A stretch of DNA of 64,000 bases from Propionimicrobium lymphophilum DSM 4903 (GCF_000423485.1 NZ_AUIB01000001.1:372001-436000); one strand, 5' to 3'; counted from the first letter of the stretch, positions 8,827-19,280 are shown. Notes: generated by a model from the letters alone, not told the origin. Numbers and translations are program-made.

Positions 8827-10292
8827 AAGATTGGCTAGCTGACGCCGACCGTAATTCGGATTGGTCGGCGGCCAACGTCGTCGTAGCGGGCATCGGAACC
8901 GCTGGTTACGCCTGCGCGGACGCGCTACTGGAGGCGGGCGCAAACGTTACCGTGCTCGACGATAACGACTCCGACGTCAACAGGGAGCACGCCCAGATTA
9001 TTGAGGCTTTGGACGGCAAGGTTTGTCTTGGGCCAGGCGCCTCGGCGAAGCTTCCTGGAGGCACCGATCTAGTGGTCACCTCTCCGGGCTGGCGTCCCAG
9101 TTACCCGCTTCTTGCTCAGGCCGCTGAGGTTGGCGTTCCGATTTGGGGCGACGTCGAACTTGCTTGGCGTTTCATGCACCCCGATCGTGTCGTGCCGTGG
9201 CTGGGTGTAACCGGCACTAACGGCAAAACGACCACCACTCAGATGCTCACCTCGATGCTTCGCGCGGCTGGGCTTAAGGTTGCCGAGGTCGGCAATATCG
9301 GTCGTCCGATCATCGAGGCCATCAACGACGAGATCGACTACGACGTCTTCGCCATCGAGCTGTCCAGCTTCCAGCTGCACTGGTCTCATTCGCTGAGTCT
9401 CCACTCGGCGGCGGTGCTAAACCTGCACGAGGACCACCTGGAGTGGTACGAGCCGTGGACTGCTGACAAGGCGCACGCTTATCGCGCATATCGCGACGAC
9501 AAGGCTCGAATTTTCGAACACGTCACGCACAGCTGCGTATACAACGCTTCTGAACCTGAAACCATGAAAATGGTAGAGGAGGCCGAAGTCGTCGAGGGCG
9601 CAAGGGCCATCGGGTTCACTCGAGGCATCCCTGGTTTGAGCATGATCGGCGTGGTGGACGACGCGATCGTCGATCGAGCTTTCGTCGAAAAACGGCAGAG
9701 TTCCGCGCTTCCGCTAGCCGAGCTTTCGGATGTGGTGCCGTTCGCGCCGCACAACGTGGAGAATGCACTGGCTGCGGCTGCTTTAGCCCGCAGCTTCGGA
9801 GTTCCCGGCGGTGCCATCAAGAAGGGTCTGAACGACCTGCACATTGGCGGGCACCGAATCGCGACCGTGGCCACTAGCGATGGCGTCACCTGGGTCGACG
9901 ACTCGAAAGCGACGAATCCGCACGCCGCGAACAGCTCTATGCAGGCTTTCGACAGCATCGTGTGGTTGGCCGGTGGCCAGACCAAAGGCACATCCTTTGA
10001 CGAACTAGTCACTGAACACGCCGACAGGCTGGCCGGGGCGGTCGTTTTTGGCATAGACCGCGAGGTAATCGCGGACGCGTTGAGACGACACGCGCCCGAG
10101 GTTCCGCTGATCGTGCTCGATCGAGGCGACACTGGAGTTATGGCCGACGCGGTTGCCGAAGCAGCCAAAATGGCCAGACCCGGCGACACAGTATTACTGG
10201 CACCGGGAGCAGCCAGCCGCGACATGTGGACCGGCTACGACGCGCGCGGAGACGATTTCGCAAAAGCAGTTAAAGACATCACTTCGAGATAA
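8823..10292 (+). CDS. murD: UDP-MurNAc-L-alanine--D-glutamate ligase MurD
   Basis: A Mur ligase of 489 residues that adds D-glutamate to UDP-MurNAc-L-Ala. An N-terminal Rossmann-like UDP-binding domain ([14 protein letters not shown]) precedes the ATP loop [15 protein letters not shown], then [10 protein letters not shown] and [10 protein letters not shown]. The GTG at 8823 overlaps the mraY stop (GTGA), the coupling pattern seen elsewhere in this operon. An ATG at 8808 is a possible alternative adding five residues. Further upstream extension would run deep into mraY and is unlikely. Confidence 0.94.
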   Translation: MKDWLADADRNSDWSAANVVVAGIGTAGYACADALLEAGANVTVLDDNDSDVNREHAQIIEALDGKVCLGPGASAKLPGGTDLVVTSPGWRPSYPLLAQAAEVGVPIWGDVELAWRFMHPDRVVPWLGVTGTNGKTTTTQMLTSMLRAAGLKVAEVGNIGRPIIEAINDEIDYDVFAIELSSFQLHWSHSLSLHSAAVLNLHEDHLEWYEPWTADKAHAYRAYRDDKARIFEHVTHSCVYNASEPETMKMVEEAEVVEGARAIGFTRGIPGLSMIGVVDDAIVDRAFVEKRQSSALPLAELSDVVPFAPHNVENALAAAALARSFGVPGGAIKKGLNDLHIGGHRIATVATSDGVTWVDDSKATNPHAANSSMQAFDSIVWLAGGQTKGTSFDELVTEHADRLAGAVVFGIDREVIADALRRHAPEVPLIVLDRGDTGVMADAVAEAAKMARPGDTVLLAPGAASRDMWTGYDARGDDFAKAVKDITSR

Positions 10293-10307
10293 ACGGGAGG
10301 GGCTCGG

Positions 10308-11582
10308 ATGGCGAGTGTACGGCGTTCGACGAATATGCGAGCACAAAATCCCGTCATTGAGGAACGCCTGCGCGCCAACAATAGGCTTAAGAGGCTGACG
10401 AACCGGCTGAACGATCCGATGGCCGACTACTACATGCTTATGGTCGTCGCCGGTCTGCTGATCGCTATCGGTCAGGTCATGGTGCTTTCTGCCAGCACGG
10501 TTTGGTCGAGCGTTAACTATGGCAATCCGTATCACTTTTTCGTCCGTCAGCTCGTGTTCCTGATTCTTGCGCTGCCGGTTGCCTGGTTGCTCTCTCGGCT
10601 CAAAATGGTGCACTATCACGCGCTCAGCTGGATCTCCCTGAGTGTTAGCATCTTTCTTCTTGTGCTCGTCTTCACACCGCTGGGTCATGCCGAGTACGGA
10701 AACCGGTCTTGGTTGCGACTAGGGGCATTGGGCTCCATCCAGCCTTCCGAGTTTGCGAAGTTTTCTTTGGTGCTGTGGGCAGCGAGCATATTCGCTAACC
10801 GCAGGCAAACGCTCGACGAGCCTAAGCGGCTGCTCTTTCCGCTGCTGCTGGGCTACGGCGTGGTGCTGGGTCTGGTTTTGGCCCAGCACGACCTCGGCAC
10901 CGCTGTGATCATCTTCATCATCATGTTCGCCACACTGTGGTTCGTCGGAGCTCCGCCACTGATTCTGCTCAGCCTGGGCGGGGCGGCGGCTGTTGGGGTG
11001 GGCGCGCTAATCCTCTTCGATTCCGAGCGAGTGAAAAGATTCACCAGCTTCTTGGGCAATTCCACCGACGGCTCGGATCAGCCCCTGAACGCCATCTACG
11101 GGCTCGCCAGCGGTGGCTGGTGGGGGCTCGGGCCGGGTCGTTCCCTGCAAAAGTGGGGAGGCCTCTACAACGGCGCTCAGACCGACTACGTCTTCGCGGT
11201 TTTGGGCGAGGAACTCGGCCTGATGGGGTCGATGATCGTCATCGGTTTATTCGCGTTGCTCGGCTATGTGGGGATGCGCATCGCGCTTCGTTCTGCGCAG
11301 CCGTTTTTCCGTTATGCAGCCGCAGGGATTACGGCATGGATCTGCCTGCAGGCTGTGTTGAACATCGCGGTGGTCATGCGGCTGCTGCCGGTGTTCGGTG
11401 TGCCGCTGCCGTTCCTGAGCCAGGGAGGATCCGCGCTGATCTCTAACGTGGCTGGCATCGGCGTGTTGCTGGCTGCTGCCAGGAACGAGCCCGCAGCAAT
11501 AGAATTTAGAAAGGCAAAGACGGCGAAGCATCCCAAACTGATTAGCGTCGTCGATACCGGTAAAGGCGGTCGAAAAAGATGA
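10308..11582 (+). CDS. ftsW: Peptidoglycan polymerase FtsW
   Basis: A 424-residue SEDS-family glycosyltransferase with about ten membrane helices that polymerises lipid II at the septum with FtsI. Family stretches include GSIQPSEFAKFSLVLW, AQHDLGTAVI and the C-terminal PLPFLSQGGSALISN. The N-terminus carries a basic cytoplasmic extension of about 40 residues. GGGAGG (10295-10300) lies seven bases before the ATG. The stop overlaps murG by 4 bases. Confidence 0.95.
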   Translation: MASVRRSTNMRAQNPVIEERLRANNRLKRLTNRLNDPMADYYMLMVVAGLLIAIGQVMVLSASTVWSSVNYGNPYHFFVRQLVFLILALPVAWLLSRLKMVHYHALSWISLSVSIFLLVLVFTPLGHAEYGNRSWLRLGALGSIQPSEFAKFSLVLWAASIFANRRQTLDEPKRLLFPLLLGYGVVLGLVLAQHDLGTAVIIFIIMFATLWFVGAPPLILLSLGGAAAVGVGALILFDSERVKRFTSFLGNSTDGSDQPLNAIYGLASGGWWGLGPGRSLQKWGGLYNGAQTDYVFAVLGEELGLMGSMIVIGLFALLGYVGMRIALRSAQPFFRYAAAGITAWICLQAVLNIAVVMRLLPVFGVPLPFLSQGGSALISNVAGIGVLLAAARNEPAAIEFRKAKTAKHPKLISVVDTGKGGRKR

Positions 11583-12679
11583 GCACCCCTAGCATTGTTT
11601 TGGCCGGTGGCGGAACTGCCGGACACACGTCGCCATTGATCGCGACTGCACAAGCGCTTAAGGACGCCTGCCCCGATGTGAAGCTGACCTGTATTGGTAC
11701 TGAGCGCGGGCTCGAAACCAAGGTCATTCCCGCGGCCGGATTGGATCTTGAGTTAATCCCCGCAGTCCCGATGCCCAGGCGCCCAAACGCGGACCTAGTG
11801 AAGCTGCCAGTGCGACTCTCTAACGCAATGCGCAGGAGCCGTAGGATTTTGCGTGAGTCCGGTGCCAACGTGGTCGTCGGATACGGCGGTTACGTATCGA
11901 CGCCGGCTTATCTTGCCGCCCGTAGTCTGAGGATTCCAGTGGTCATTCACGAGCAGAATGTTCGTCCCGGCATGGCTAATAAGCTAGGTGCCAGGTTCGC
12001 GGCAAAGGTGTTCACCACTTTCCCGGCGACGGCGCTGCCCGGCGGGGTTCGCATCGGGCTGCCCGCGCGCAAGCAGATCACTGAGCTTGCCCTTGCCGAA
12101 GATCGAGACGTGGTCAGAAAGCTTGCCCGTAAACAGTTTGGTCTGCCCGAGGACGGACCGGTGCTGCTCGTCAGTGGTGGTTCGCAGGGCGCAAAGACGC
12201 TAAACGATGCCACGATTGGCGCGTTGGATCAGCTGCTGTGGAAAGGCATCAGCGTCCTACACGTGTGGGGGCCAAAGAACTACCCAAAGGACGCCGTGAT
12301 CCGTCAGCACGAGTCCGGTGCGCGTTATGTGCCGGTTGATTACGTGGACAACATGCCCGATGCCTATGCCGCAGCAGATTTCATGCTCGCACGTTCAGGC
12401 GCAGGCACCGTTGTGGAAACCGCGATGGTGGGGTTGCCTGCCATCTTTGTTCCGCTGGCGATAGGAAATGGCGAGCAGGCACTGAACGCCCATGAGAGCG
12501 TCGCAGCCGGGGCCGCAGTTTTGATTGCAAACAGCGAGCTGAGCGCAGCCCGGCTGATGGATGAGGTGCACGTTCTGCTTGAACCCGGAAGACTTCGCAA
12601 AATGCGTAAGGCAGCCAGCGCCTTGATGCCTGCTGATGCCGCGAAAAAGTTAGCTCACGAGATTTTGGAGTTGGCATGA
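11579..12679 (+). CDS. murG: Lipid II synthase MurG
   Basis: A 366-residue membrane-associated GT28 glycosyltransferase that adds GlcNAc to lipid I. The N-terminal glycine-rich loop ALAGGGTAGHT-type motif appears as VLAGGGTAGHTSPL. GYGGYVSTPA, HEQNVRPG and the C-domain SGGSQGAKTLN and ARSGAGTVVE segments also match the family. It overlaps ftsW upstream and murC downstream by 4 bases each, indicating tight translational coupling. Confidence 0.96.
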   Translation: MSTPSIVLAGGGTAGHTSPLIATAQALKDACPDVKLTCIGTERGLETKVIPAAGLDLELIPAVPMPRRPNADLVKLPVRLSNAMRRSRRILRESGANVVVGYGGYVSTPAYLAARSLRIPVVIHEQNVRPGMANKLGARFAAKVFTTFPATALPGGVRIGLPARKQITELALAEDRDVVRKLARKQFGLPEDGPVLLVSGGSQGAKTLNDATIGALDQLLWKGISVLHVWGPKNYPKDAVIRQHESGARYVPVDYVDNMPDAYAAADFMLARSGAGTVVETAMVGLPAIFVPLAIGNGEQALNAHESVAAGAAVLIANSELSAARLMDEVHVLLEPGRLRKMRKAASALMPADAAKKLAHEILELA

Positions 12680-14109
12680 GTCTGATCGAACCAGTTGAGT
12701 TGGTGCCTGCTAGCCAGGCGGGGTCGCTACATTTTCTGGCGATTGGCGGTGCTGGCATGAGCGGCCTCGCGTTCGCGTATCAGGAGCTTGGTGCTTGCGT
12801 CAGCGGCTGTGATCAGGTCGAGTCTAAGAACCTCCGCAGGCTAGCGGCCGCGGGCGTTCCCGTCAGCGTCGGCCACGACGTCAACCATCTGGACGGCGTC
12901 GACACGCTGGTGGTTAGCTCTGCGATCCGCCAAGAAAACGTCGAGCTCGTCGAAGCCAGGAAGCGCGGCCTACGCGTTTGGCACAGGAGCGCTGCACTGG
13001 CGGCCCTTATGATCGGAAAGATCGGTATCTCCGTGGCCGGTACACACGGTAAGACAACCACGAGCGCGATGATCGCCGAGATCCTGACCGAGGTGGGTGC
13101 CAAGCCCTCATATGTCATCGGTTCTCCGCTGGCGTCAACTAGCTCCAGCGCTGAACTTGCGGAGGGGGACGCGTTCGTCGTCGAGGCGGACGAGTCGGAC
13201 GGTTCGTTCTTGCAGTATCCGACCAATATCGCGGTGGTCACGAATATCGAGGCAGACCACCTAGATAACTGGCACACTACCAACAACTATCACGACGGTT
13301 TCACTAAGTTTGCGACGGCAACCTCCGTACGCCACGTCGTTGCTTGCGCCGACGACCCTGGCGCCGCAGAACTGGCTGAGATCGTCCGGTCGGGAGGCGG
13401 CAAGGTCACGACCTACGGCGAATCCGAGAAAGCAGATGTTAGCTTAAGCGACTTTAACTTCGATGGCCTGCACGCCCAGACGACGCTGCACACCGCGGAC
13501 GGCGACTTCCGGTTGGCCCTGCAGGTTCCCGGCAAGCACAACCTGCTAAACGCTGCTGCCGCGTTCATCGTGGCGCGTTTACTCGGTTGCGAGCCTGCGG
13601 AGATCTCGGCTGCTGCGGCGAAATTCACTGGCACGTTCCGGCGCTTTCAGGCGGTCGGCGCGGTTGACCTGCCCGATGGTCGCGTCCACATCTACGACGA
13701 CTATGCCCACCACCCGACGGAGTTGCGGGCCGCGCTGAAGGCTGCCCGAAAGGTGAACCCGAATGGCCGCTTGATTGCCTGTTTCCAGCCCCACCTGTAC
13801 AGCAGAACCCAGGAATTTGCCGAAGAGTTCGGCCAGGCGCTGTCCCTGGCGGATGTTGCTGTAGTGACTGACGTCTACGCCTCCAGGGAAGACCCCATCG
13901 AGGGTGTCACCGGTCGGTTGGTCGTGGATAAGATAGACGGTCCCGAGGTGCATTACGTCGAGGACAAATCTGAGCTGCCCGCACAGCTTGCCCGGATCTG
14001 CAGGGGAGGGGACCTTGTGCTGACGCTAGGCGCTGGAGACGTAACGATCGTCGGTCCGCTTCTCGTCGATCAGCTTGCCGAAGCCGGAGCGAGTGTAGTA
14101 GCCCGATGA
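12676..14109 (+). CDS. murC: UDP-MurNAc--L-alanine ligase MurC
   Basis: A 477-residue Mur ligase that adds the first L-alanine to UDP-MurNAc. It has the N-terminal UDP-binding motif IGGAGMSGLA, the ATP loop VAGTHGKTTTSAMI, VVEADESDGSF and the C-terminal DDYAHHPTELRA motif diagnostic of MurC. It overlaps murG and ftsQ by 4 bases. murB and ddl, which follow murC in many bacteria, are not in this window. Confidence 0.96.
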   Translation: MSLIEPVELVPASQAGSLHFLAIGGAGMSGLAFAYQELGACVSGCDQVESKNLRRLAAAGVPVSVGHDVNHLDGVDTLVVSSAIRQENVELVEARKRGLRVWHRSAALAALMIGKIGISVAGTHGKTTTSAMIAEILTEVGAKPSYVIGSPLASTSSSAELAEGDAFVVEADESDGSFLQYPTNIAVVTNIEADHLDNWHTTNNYHDGFTKFATATSVRHVVACADDPGAAELAEIVRSGGGKVTTYGESEKADVSLSDFNFDGLHAQTTLHTADGDFRLALQVPGKHNLLNAAAAFIVARLLGCEPAEISAAAAKFTGTFRRFQAVGAVDLPDGRVHIYDDYAHHPTELRAALKAARKVNPNGRLIACFQPHLYSRTQEFAEEFGQALSLADVAVVTDVYASREDPIEGVTGRLVVDKIDGPEVHYVEDKSELPAQLARICRGGDLVLTLGAGDVTIVGPLLVDQLAEAGASVVAR

Positions 14110-14822
14110 GCGATGTTCGAGACATCAGGCCCAAGATTGATTTAAAGAGGCGTGCCGCCAGAAAGACGAGGCTTAGGCGGTTAGCTGTCTTGCTGGTCGT
14201 TCTGTTGCTTTCAGCAGCGCTGGCTTGGCTCGCCTTTTTCTCGTCGGTTTTTACCGCGAAGAACGTTAAGGTGACGGGCAATTCGCTGGTCACTAGCGAG
14301 CAGGTTGTCGAGGCCGCGCAGGTGCAGATGGGCATTCCGTTGGCCAGACAAAATCTGGGCGAGCTCGGGGAGCGTGTCGCGACGCTGCCGCCGGTCAAAT
14401 CGGTCAAGGTGAGCCGTGGCTGGCCTAGCTCGATTAAAATTAAGGTCACAGAGCGAACTCCGCTCTTCCAGCTTCGCGTGGGCGAGCAGTGGCATTGGGT
14501 GGACGAGGAGGGCGTTGCCTTCTACTCGGCCAGCGAGCCCAATGAGGAGCTGCCCAGGGCACTCGCGCAGTCTCCAGATGCTGAGTTGCTGGTGGACGTC
14601 GCAGAGGTGCTCAAGGTGCTGCCCGCAGAGGTCTTGGAACAGGTGACGGCGACGAATGCCATGAGCCCCGAACACATCGTTCTCGAGCTCACGGGCGATC
14701 GATTGGTCAACTGGGGAAGCTCAGACAACAGCGCAGAGAAGGCCAGGGTTCTCGTGCCACTGCTAGCTCAGCCGGGACAAAATTACGATGTGTCGGCCCC
14801 ATCGAATCCCGCAATTAGCTAA
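14106..14822 (+). CDS. ftsQ: Cell division protein FtsQ
   Basis: A 238-residue bitopic divisome protein. A basic cytoplasmic N-terminus is followed by one membrane helix (about residues 21-45), a POTRA domain (FTAKNVKVTGNSLVTSEQVV, about 54-125) and a FtsQ C-terminal region. It links FtsL and FtsB to the rest of the divisome. It is the last gene before a 210-base gap that separates it from ftsZ. Confidence 0.9.
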   Translation: MSDVRDIRPKIDLKRRAARKTRLRRLAVLLVVLLLSAALAWLAFFSSVFTAKNVKVTGNSLVTSEQVVEAAQVQMGIPLARQNLGELGERVATLPPVKSVKVSRGWPSSIKIKVTERTPLFQLRVGEQWHWVDEEGVAFYSASEPNEELPRALAQSPDAELLVDVAEVLKVLPAEVLEQVTATNAMSPEHIVLELTGDRLVNWGSSDNSAEKARVLVPLLAQPGQNYDVSAPSNPAIS

Positions 14823-15032
14823 AAGTCTTGAGTTGAGCTTTAGGCTTTTTAGATTTAATCCGCCTCCAATAGACAGTTTTCGCCCAGGCGCATAACCTTT
14901 CGAGTGGATACCCGTGTGGGCTGGCCATTTGTTTTGGTAATTTTGACACAATGAAGATCAGCCCAACTGGCGGGCTATCTGCCCTGAAATGATGGGTTTT
15001 GTACTTTCGATATAAGGAATGAGGCGGGCTCG
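14823..15032 (+). promoter_or_regulatory. ftsZ upstream region
   Basis: This 210-base gap probably holds an ftsZ-proximal promoter. A TTGACA (14942-14947) lies about 85 bases before the start, and a TATAAG about 16 bases before the GTG start could be a -10. An inverted repeat with arms agccc and gggct lies between them. No terminator with a T-run follows ftsQ, so read-through from the dcw operon is likely as well. Confidence 0.45.
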
Positions 15033-16244
15033 GTGGCTACTGCGTCGCAGAACTACTTAGCGGTCATCAAGGTTGTCGGCGTCGGTGGCGGCGGCGTCAA
15101 TGCTGTTAACCGCATGATTGAAGCAGGCCTGAAGGGTGTTGAATTCATCGCAATCAACACCGATGCACAGGCTCTATTGATGAGCGACGCTGACGTCAAG
15201 CTCGATATTGGTCGCGAGTTGACGCGCGGTCTTGGCGCTGGTGCCGACCCAGAGAAGGGCAGGCAGGCCGCTGAGGATCATTCCGATGAGATCGAGGAGA
15301 CCCTTAAGGGTGCCGACATGGTCTTCGTCACCGCAGGCGAGGGCGGCGGCACCGGCACCGGCGGCGCGCCCGTCGTGGCTAAGATCGCCCGTTCACTCGG
15401 CGCGCTGACCATTGGTGTTGTGACGCGTCCGTTCAGCTTCGAGGGTAAGCGTCGTTCTCGTCAGGCCGAGTCTGGCATCGAGACGTTGCAGCAGGAAGTC
15501 GACACCTTGATCGTCATTCCAAACGACAAGCTGCTCGAGTTGACCGACAAGCGCATTGCGATCCTCGAGGCCTTCCACGAGGCCGACCAGGTGCTGATGC
15601 AAGGTGTTTCCGGCATCACCAATCTGATCACCACTCCAGGCCTGATCAACCTAGACTTCGCCGACGTCAAGTCGGTCATGAGCGACGCAGGATCCGCCTT
15701 GATGGGCATCGGTTCGGCCCGTGGCGAGTCACGAGCCCAGGAGGCCGCAGAGCAGGCAGTTAATAGCCCGTTGCTCGAGGCCAGCATCGACGGCGCCCGT
15801 GGCGTCTTGCTGTCCATCGCGGGTGGTTCCGATCTCGGCCTGTTCGAGGTCAGCGAAGCCGCAAGCCTGATCGAGGAATCCGCCCACGACGAGGCGAACA
15901 TCATCTTCGGTACCGTCATTGACGACAGCCTCGGCGACGAGGTCCGCGTAACGGTCATCGCTGCTGGCTTCGATGGTGGCGCACCCAAGCCCAAGGCGCA
16001 GGCTCAGCAGATTCGTAAGCCCGCAGAGCGCAAGTCTGCCGAGCAGTCCGCTCAGCAGAACCAGCACTCTGAGGCTCCGACCGAGCACAAGCGCACTCCG
16101 ATCGGTTCTGCCCAGCCCCAGATTCCGGGCACCGGCTCCGATGAGGTCACTCACATCGCGGAGCGCCCGCCCTTCACTCAGGCGGCGAAAGTCGAAGAGG
16201 ACATCGAGGACGACGGCCTGGATATTCCAGAATTCCTGAAGTAG
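15033..16244 (+). CDS. ftsZ: Cell division GTPase FtsZ
   Basis: A 403-residue tubulin-like GTPase that forms the division ring. The N-terminal [15 protein letters not shown] loop, the tubulin signature [13 protein letters not shown] and the T7-type loop region [11 protein letters not shown] are intact. A variable linker rich in Gln, Ala and Pro (about residues 315-385) ends in the conserved tail peptide DIPEFLK, which binds partners such as SepF. The start is a GTG, with a GAGGCGG stretch upstream. Confidence 0.97.
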   Translation: MATASQNYLAVIKVVGVGGGGVNAVNRMIEAGLKGVEFIAINTDAQALLMSDADVKLDIGRELTRGLGAGADPEKGRQAAEDHSDEIEETLKGADMVFVTAGEGGGTGTGGAPVVAKIARSLGALTIGVVTRPFSFEGKRRSRQAESGIETLQQEVDTLIVIPNDKLLELTDKRIAILEAFHEADQVLMQGVSGITNLITTPGLINLDFADVKSVMSDAGSALMGIGSARGESRAQEAAEQAVNSPLLEASIDGARGVLLSIAGGSDLGLFEVSEAASLIEESAHDEANIIFGTVIDDSLGDEVRVTVIAAGFDGGAPKPKAQAQQIRKPAERKSAEQSAQQNQHSEAPTEHKRTPIGSAQPQIPGTGSDEVTHIAERPPFTQAAKVEEDIEDDGLDIPEFLK

Positions 16245-16247
16245 TAA

Positions 16248-17012
16248 ATGTTCTGCTTCGAGCTAAGCCCACGTCGCAATGGCGGCGTGGGCGTTGCTTT
16301 TACCGACCGCAATGATGGCTTCTCTGAAGGCCCGTTGGCCAGTTTCAATCTGGGCAAAACCGACGAGGATGTCCCGGAGGTCTTGCGCTCCAACATGGCT
16401 GCATTAAAGTCCAGACTGGGGTTCGATTCCGTCGTCGCGCTCCATCAGGTGCACGGCGTCACCGTATTCGATGCTGACGCCGACCAGCGCGATTGGCTTG
16501 GCGACGAATGGTTAGGTGATCGCTTCGGTGCGCCGCTTCCGCAGGCTGACGCCTCGATAACCACTATTCCTGGACGAACCCTGATGATCAGGGTCGCCGA
16601 CTGCGTGCCGGTCGTTTTCGCGGCCGACGGTTGCGTCGCAGCCGCCCACGCGGGAAGGGCTGGGCTGCTGAACGGCGTCCTGGAAGAGACCGTCAAAGCG
16701 ATTCGGGAGCGAACCTCCGGCCAGATAAAGGCTTGGATCGGGCCACACATTTGCGGATCCTGCTACGAGTTGCCCGAGCAAATGGTCCAAGATGCAAAGA
16801 AGGATTTCCCCGAGGCTGTCGCAACCACGTCCTGGGGCACCCCGTCCTTGGACTTGGGTGCCGGGGCTAAGGCTCAACTCGAGCGGCTGGGCGTTGAGGT
16901 AGAGGCGGTGGGGAAGTGCACCCGGGAATCCGCCGACCTTTTCAGCCACCGCGGCAATGGTCCGCAGACGGGTAGGCAAGTCGGGCTAGTGTGGCTGGAA
17001 GCTTTAAAGTAG
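16248..17012 (+). CDS. pgeF: Laccase-domain (YfiH/PgeF) protein, purine nucleoside phosphorylase family
   Basis: A 254-residue protein of the multicopper polyphenol oxidase-like family, now known as purine nucleoside phosphorylases or peptidoglycan editing factors. Metal-site segments are VALHQVHGV, VADCVPVVF, AAHAGRAGLL and IGPHICGSCYEL. It begins three bases after ftsZ and precedes sepF, the conserved order ftsZ-yfiH-sepF of Gram-positive bacteria. The substrate here is not shown by sequence alone. Confidence 0.9.
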   Translation: MFCFELSPRRNGGVGVAFTDRNDGFSEGPLASFNLGKTDEDVPEVLRSNMAALKSRLGFDSVVALHQVHGVTVFDADADQRDWLGDEWLGDRFGAPLPQADASITTIPGRTLMIRVADCVPVVFAADGCVAAAHAGRAGLLNGVLEETVKAIRERTSGQIKAWIGPHICGSCYELPEQMVQDAKKDFPEAVATTSWGTPSLDLGAGAKAQLERLGVEVEAVGKCTRESADLFSHRGNGPQTGRQVGLVWLEALK

Positions 17013-17108
17013 CGTTAAACTTTACTTAGAGTTTCGCGCGCCGGGCGTGCCCGTCGCTACGGTTACCAGGTAACCTTGTGTCACACGTGTTCTCGAAGGT
17101 GGGTTTTG

Positions 17109-17564
17109 ATGGCAGGGTTTTTGAAGAAGACAGCGGCTTGGCTCGGTTTAGTCGCCGACGACGAGACGGTCGACTACGACGCCGAGGAGTTCAGTGAGCC
17201 GATCTATCGTTCCGAGAACAAATCGGGGCGCTCCACCGTAACCCAGATCAGGCCCGTCGAAAGCGAAGATGGCCCGCAGATCACCGATCTATCTCGCATA
17301 ATCACGGTTCAACCGCACAGCTACAACGAGGCTCGTACCATTGGCGAGCAGTTCCGCGATGGGGTGCCGGTAATCATGAACCTAACAGACATGGAGGGCG
17401 AGGACGCCAAACGCTTGGTGGACTTCGGCTCCGGTCTGATCTTCGGACTTCGCGGAACCATCGAGCGAGTGACCAACAAGGTCTTCCTGCTCTCGCCCAA
17501 CAACGTCCAGGTGACCGCCGAGGACAAAGAGCGCATCAAGGGCGATTTTTTTAACCAAAGCTAA
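17109..17564 (+). CDS. sepF: Cell division protein SepF
   Basis: A 151-residue protein. A short N-terminal amphipathic membrane-binding helix (MAGFLKKTAAWLGLV) is followed by an acidic linker and the SepF core (about residues 65-145), including the VIMNLTDME and RLVDFGSGLIFGLRG stretches. In actinobacteria, which lack FtsA, SepF anchors FtsZ to the membrane. The ATG at 17109 is chosen because it starts the conserved helix; an ATG-like start at 17076 would add 11 unlike residues. Confidence 0.95.
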   Translation: MAGFLKKTAAWLGLVADDETVDYDAEEFSEPIYRSENKSGRSTVTQIRPVESEDGPQITDLSRIITVQPHSYNEARTIGEQFRDGVPVIMNLTDMEGEDAKRLVDFGSGLIFGLRGTIERVTNKVFLLSPNNVQVTAEDKERIKGDFFNQS

Positions 17565-17572
17565 GGAGACTA

Positions 17573-17863
17573 ATGGTCGTTATCGGCCTAGCTATCTATT
17601 GGGTGCTGAGGATCTATCTGTGGGCTTTAATCGGCCGAATGGTCATCAGCTGGGTGCCTCTCTTCGCTCCCGACTGGAGGCCAGGAAAACTGCTCGCCTC
17701 CCTTTTCGAAATCGTTTACACGCTTACAGATCCGCCGCTTAAGTTCTTGAATCGCTACATCAAGCCTCTTCCTCTGGGCACTGTAAGTCTCGACCTTGGC
17801 TTTATGGTTCTCTTCGTAATTGTGCTTTTTGCGCAGCGTTTGACCCTTTTTATTTTCTTTTAG
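17573..17863 (+). CDS. YggT-family membrane protein
   Basis: A 96-residue protein with two hydrophobic YggT repeats, around residues 3-25 and 70-95, separated by a loop with the conserved DPPLKFLNRYIKPL segment. AAGGAG lies five to six bases before the ATG, and the gene begins eight bases after sepF. In Gram-positives it sits between sepF and divIVA, as here. A role in envelope or division is assumed from context only. Confidence 0.88.
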   Translation: MVVIGLAIYWVLRIYLWALIGRMVISWVPLFAPDWRPGKLLASLFEIVYTLTDPPLKFLNRYIKPLPLGTVSLDLGFMVLFVIVLFAQRLTLFIFF

Positions 17864-17980
17864 CCGCGTTTCTTGGCCTATCCTGATTAAGTATTAGTTG
17901 AGTCAAACCCCGCGAGGGTTTGGCCAAAAACACCGAGGTACTGCCAGACAGGGCAGTGCGTGAGAACTACTGGAGCCTTC

Positions 17981-19075
17981 ATGACGCTGTCATTAGACGA
18001 AGTGCGCAACATCCGCTTTCCGATGGTGCGCAAGCCGAACGAGGACGGCTACCGTGCTAGCGCGGTCGATAATTTCATGGACAAGCTGGAAATCAGCTAT
18101 GCCGATCTCGTCGCCGAAATTGAGAAGCTGAAAGCAGATCAGGGCCAGGCCGCGGACACCGAAGGCTTGACCAACGAGATAAACTCGCTGCGTTCCGAGA
18201 ACGAAAACCTGAAGGAAGCCAAGCAGCGCGCGGACGAAGAAGCCGATTCGCTGCTGGCGCAGTTGAACGAGCTTCGTGAAAGCTCCGACGTCGCTAAGAC
18301 CGGCGACGAGCAGCTGCGCAAGGAGAACGAACGGCTGCGCTCCGAGAGCGAGCAGCAGCGTGACGAGATCGAGAATTTGCGCGCCCAGCTAGCCGCCGCG
18401 ACCCAGCAGGTTGCCAATGCTCCGACCGCCGACGAGATCACCAGCTCCAACCTTGGTCTGGTCACCGACGGCGTTCAGCACATCGAGGTCACCACTAGCC
18501 AGCAGGCAAGCCCCGCTGTTGTTCGTCTGGTTGAATTGGCCACTCAGCAGGCAGAAACCCTGCTAAACGACGCCAAGGCCGATGCGCGCAACCGCCTCGA
18601 CACCGCCAAGACCGAGGCCGAGCGCGTAACCAACGAGGCCAAGTCCAACGCTGAGCAGACCACCGCTGAAGCTCAGGCAACTGCCGATCGTCTGGTCAAC
18701 AACGCTCAGAACGAGTCCGATCGTCTAAACACCGAGGCTCGTGAGAAGGCCGAGAACCTGCTTGCCGACGCCCGCGGTCGCGCTGATCGCCTCGACACCG
18801 AGGTCACTAACCGTCGCTCCGAGCTGTTCAGCCAGCTGGAGTCCGAGCGTGACGTTTTGGCTCGCCGCGTAACCAACCTCCGCAACTACGAGGGTGCTTT
18901 CCGTGAGTCTCTTAACAACCACCTGCAGAACCAGTTGCAGGCGCTGGAACAGCTAAACCTCGCTCCCGATGAAGCTCCGAACATGAACGCCATGTACGGG
19001 CTGGGCAAGCTGAATGCATCCACTCCGCGCCTCGATGCGCTGCTCGAAGAAAGCAAGCTTGAGGAAAACAAATAA
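17981..19075 (+). CDS. wag31: Polar growth and division coiled-coil protein Wag31/DivIVA
   Basis: A 364-residue protein starting MTLSLDEVRNIRFPMVRKPN, with the DivIVA lipid-binding N-terminal domain. A long coiled coil rich in Glu, Arg and Ala follows, including an array of DAKADARN/TEAERVTNEAK-type heptads between about residues 190 and 280. It marks cell poles and septa and recruits wall synthesis. The ATG at 17981 has TGGAG five bases upstream; a GTG at 17960 would add seven unlike residues. A terminator follows. Confidence 0.93.
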   Translation: MTLSLDEVRNIRFPMVRKPNEDGYRASAVDNFMDKLEISYADLVAEIEKLKADQGQAADTEGLTNEINSLRSENENLKEAKQRADEEADSLLAQLNELRESSDVAKTGDEQLRKENERLRSESEQQRDEIENLRAQLAAATQQVANAPTADEITSSNLGLVTDGVQHIEVTTSQQASPAVVRLVELATQQAETLLNDAKADARNRLDTAKTEAERVTNEAKSNAEQTTAEAQATADRLVNNAQNESDRLNTEAREKAENLLADARGRADRLDTEVTNRRSELFSQLESERDVLARRVTNLRNYEGAFRESLNNHLQNQLQALEQLNLAPDEAPNMNAMYGLGKLNASTPRLDALLEESKLEENK

Positions 19076-19091
19076 TTAACTTTTGCTAAAC

Positions 19092-19136
19092 AAGTTGAGG
19101 GCAGATCCCGATGGGTTCGGCCCTCAACTTCTTTTT
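19092..19136 (+). terminator. Terminator after wag31
   Basis: A perfect 10-bp stem, aagttgaggg (19092-19101) with ccctcaactt (19121-19130), is followed by CTTTTT. It closes the dcw-wag31 region. Confidence 0.88.
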
Positions 19137-19280
19137 GCGGATATTTTTTACCTTTTAATCCGAATATCTTTGTTTAGCCTGCTTTTGTCTAAGCCGAGGC
19201 TAATATGGCATTTTCAAAAACTCCTTTGCACATCTGCAAAAAGAGTGTAAGGTTCACGCAAGTTATTAAGGAGGTCATCG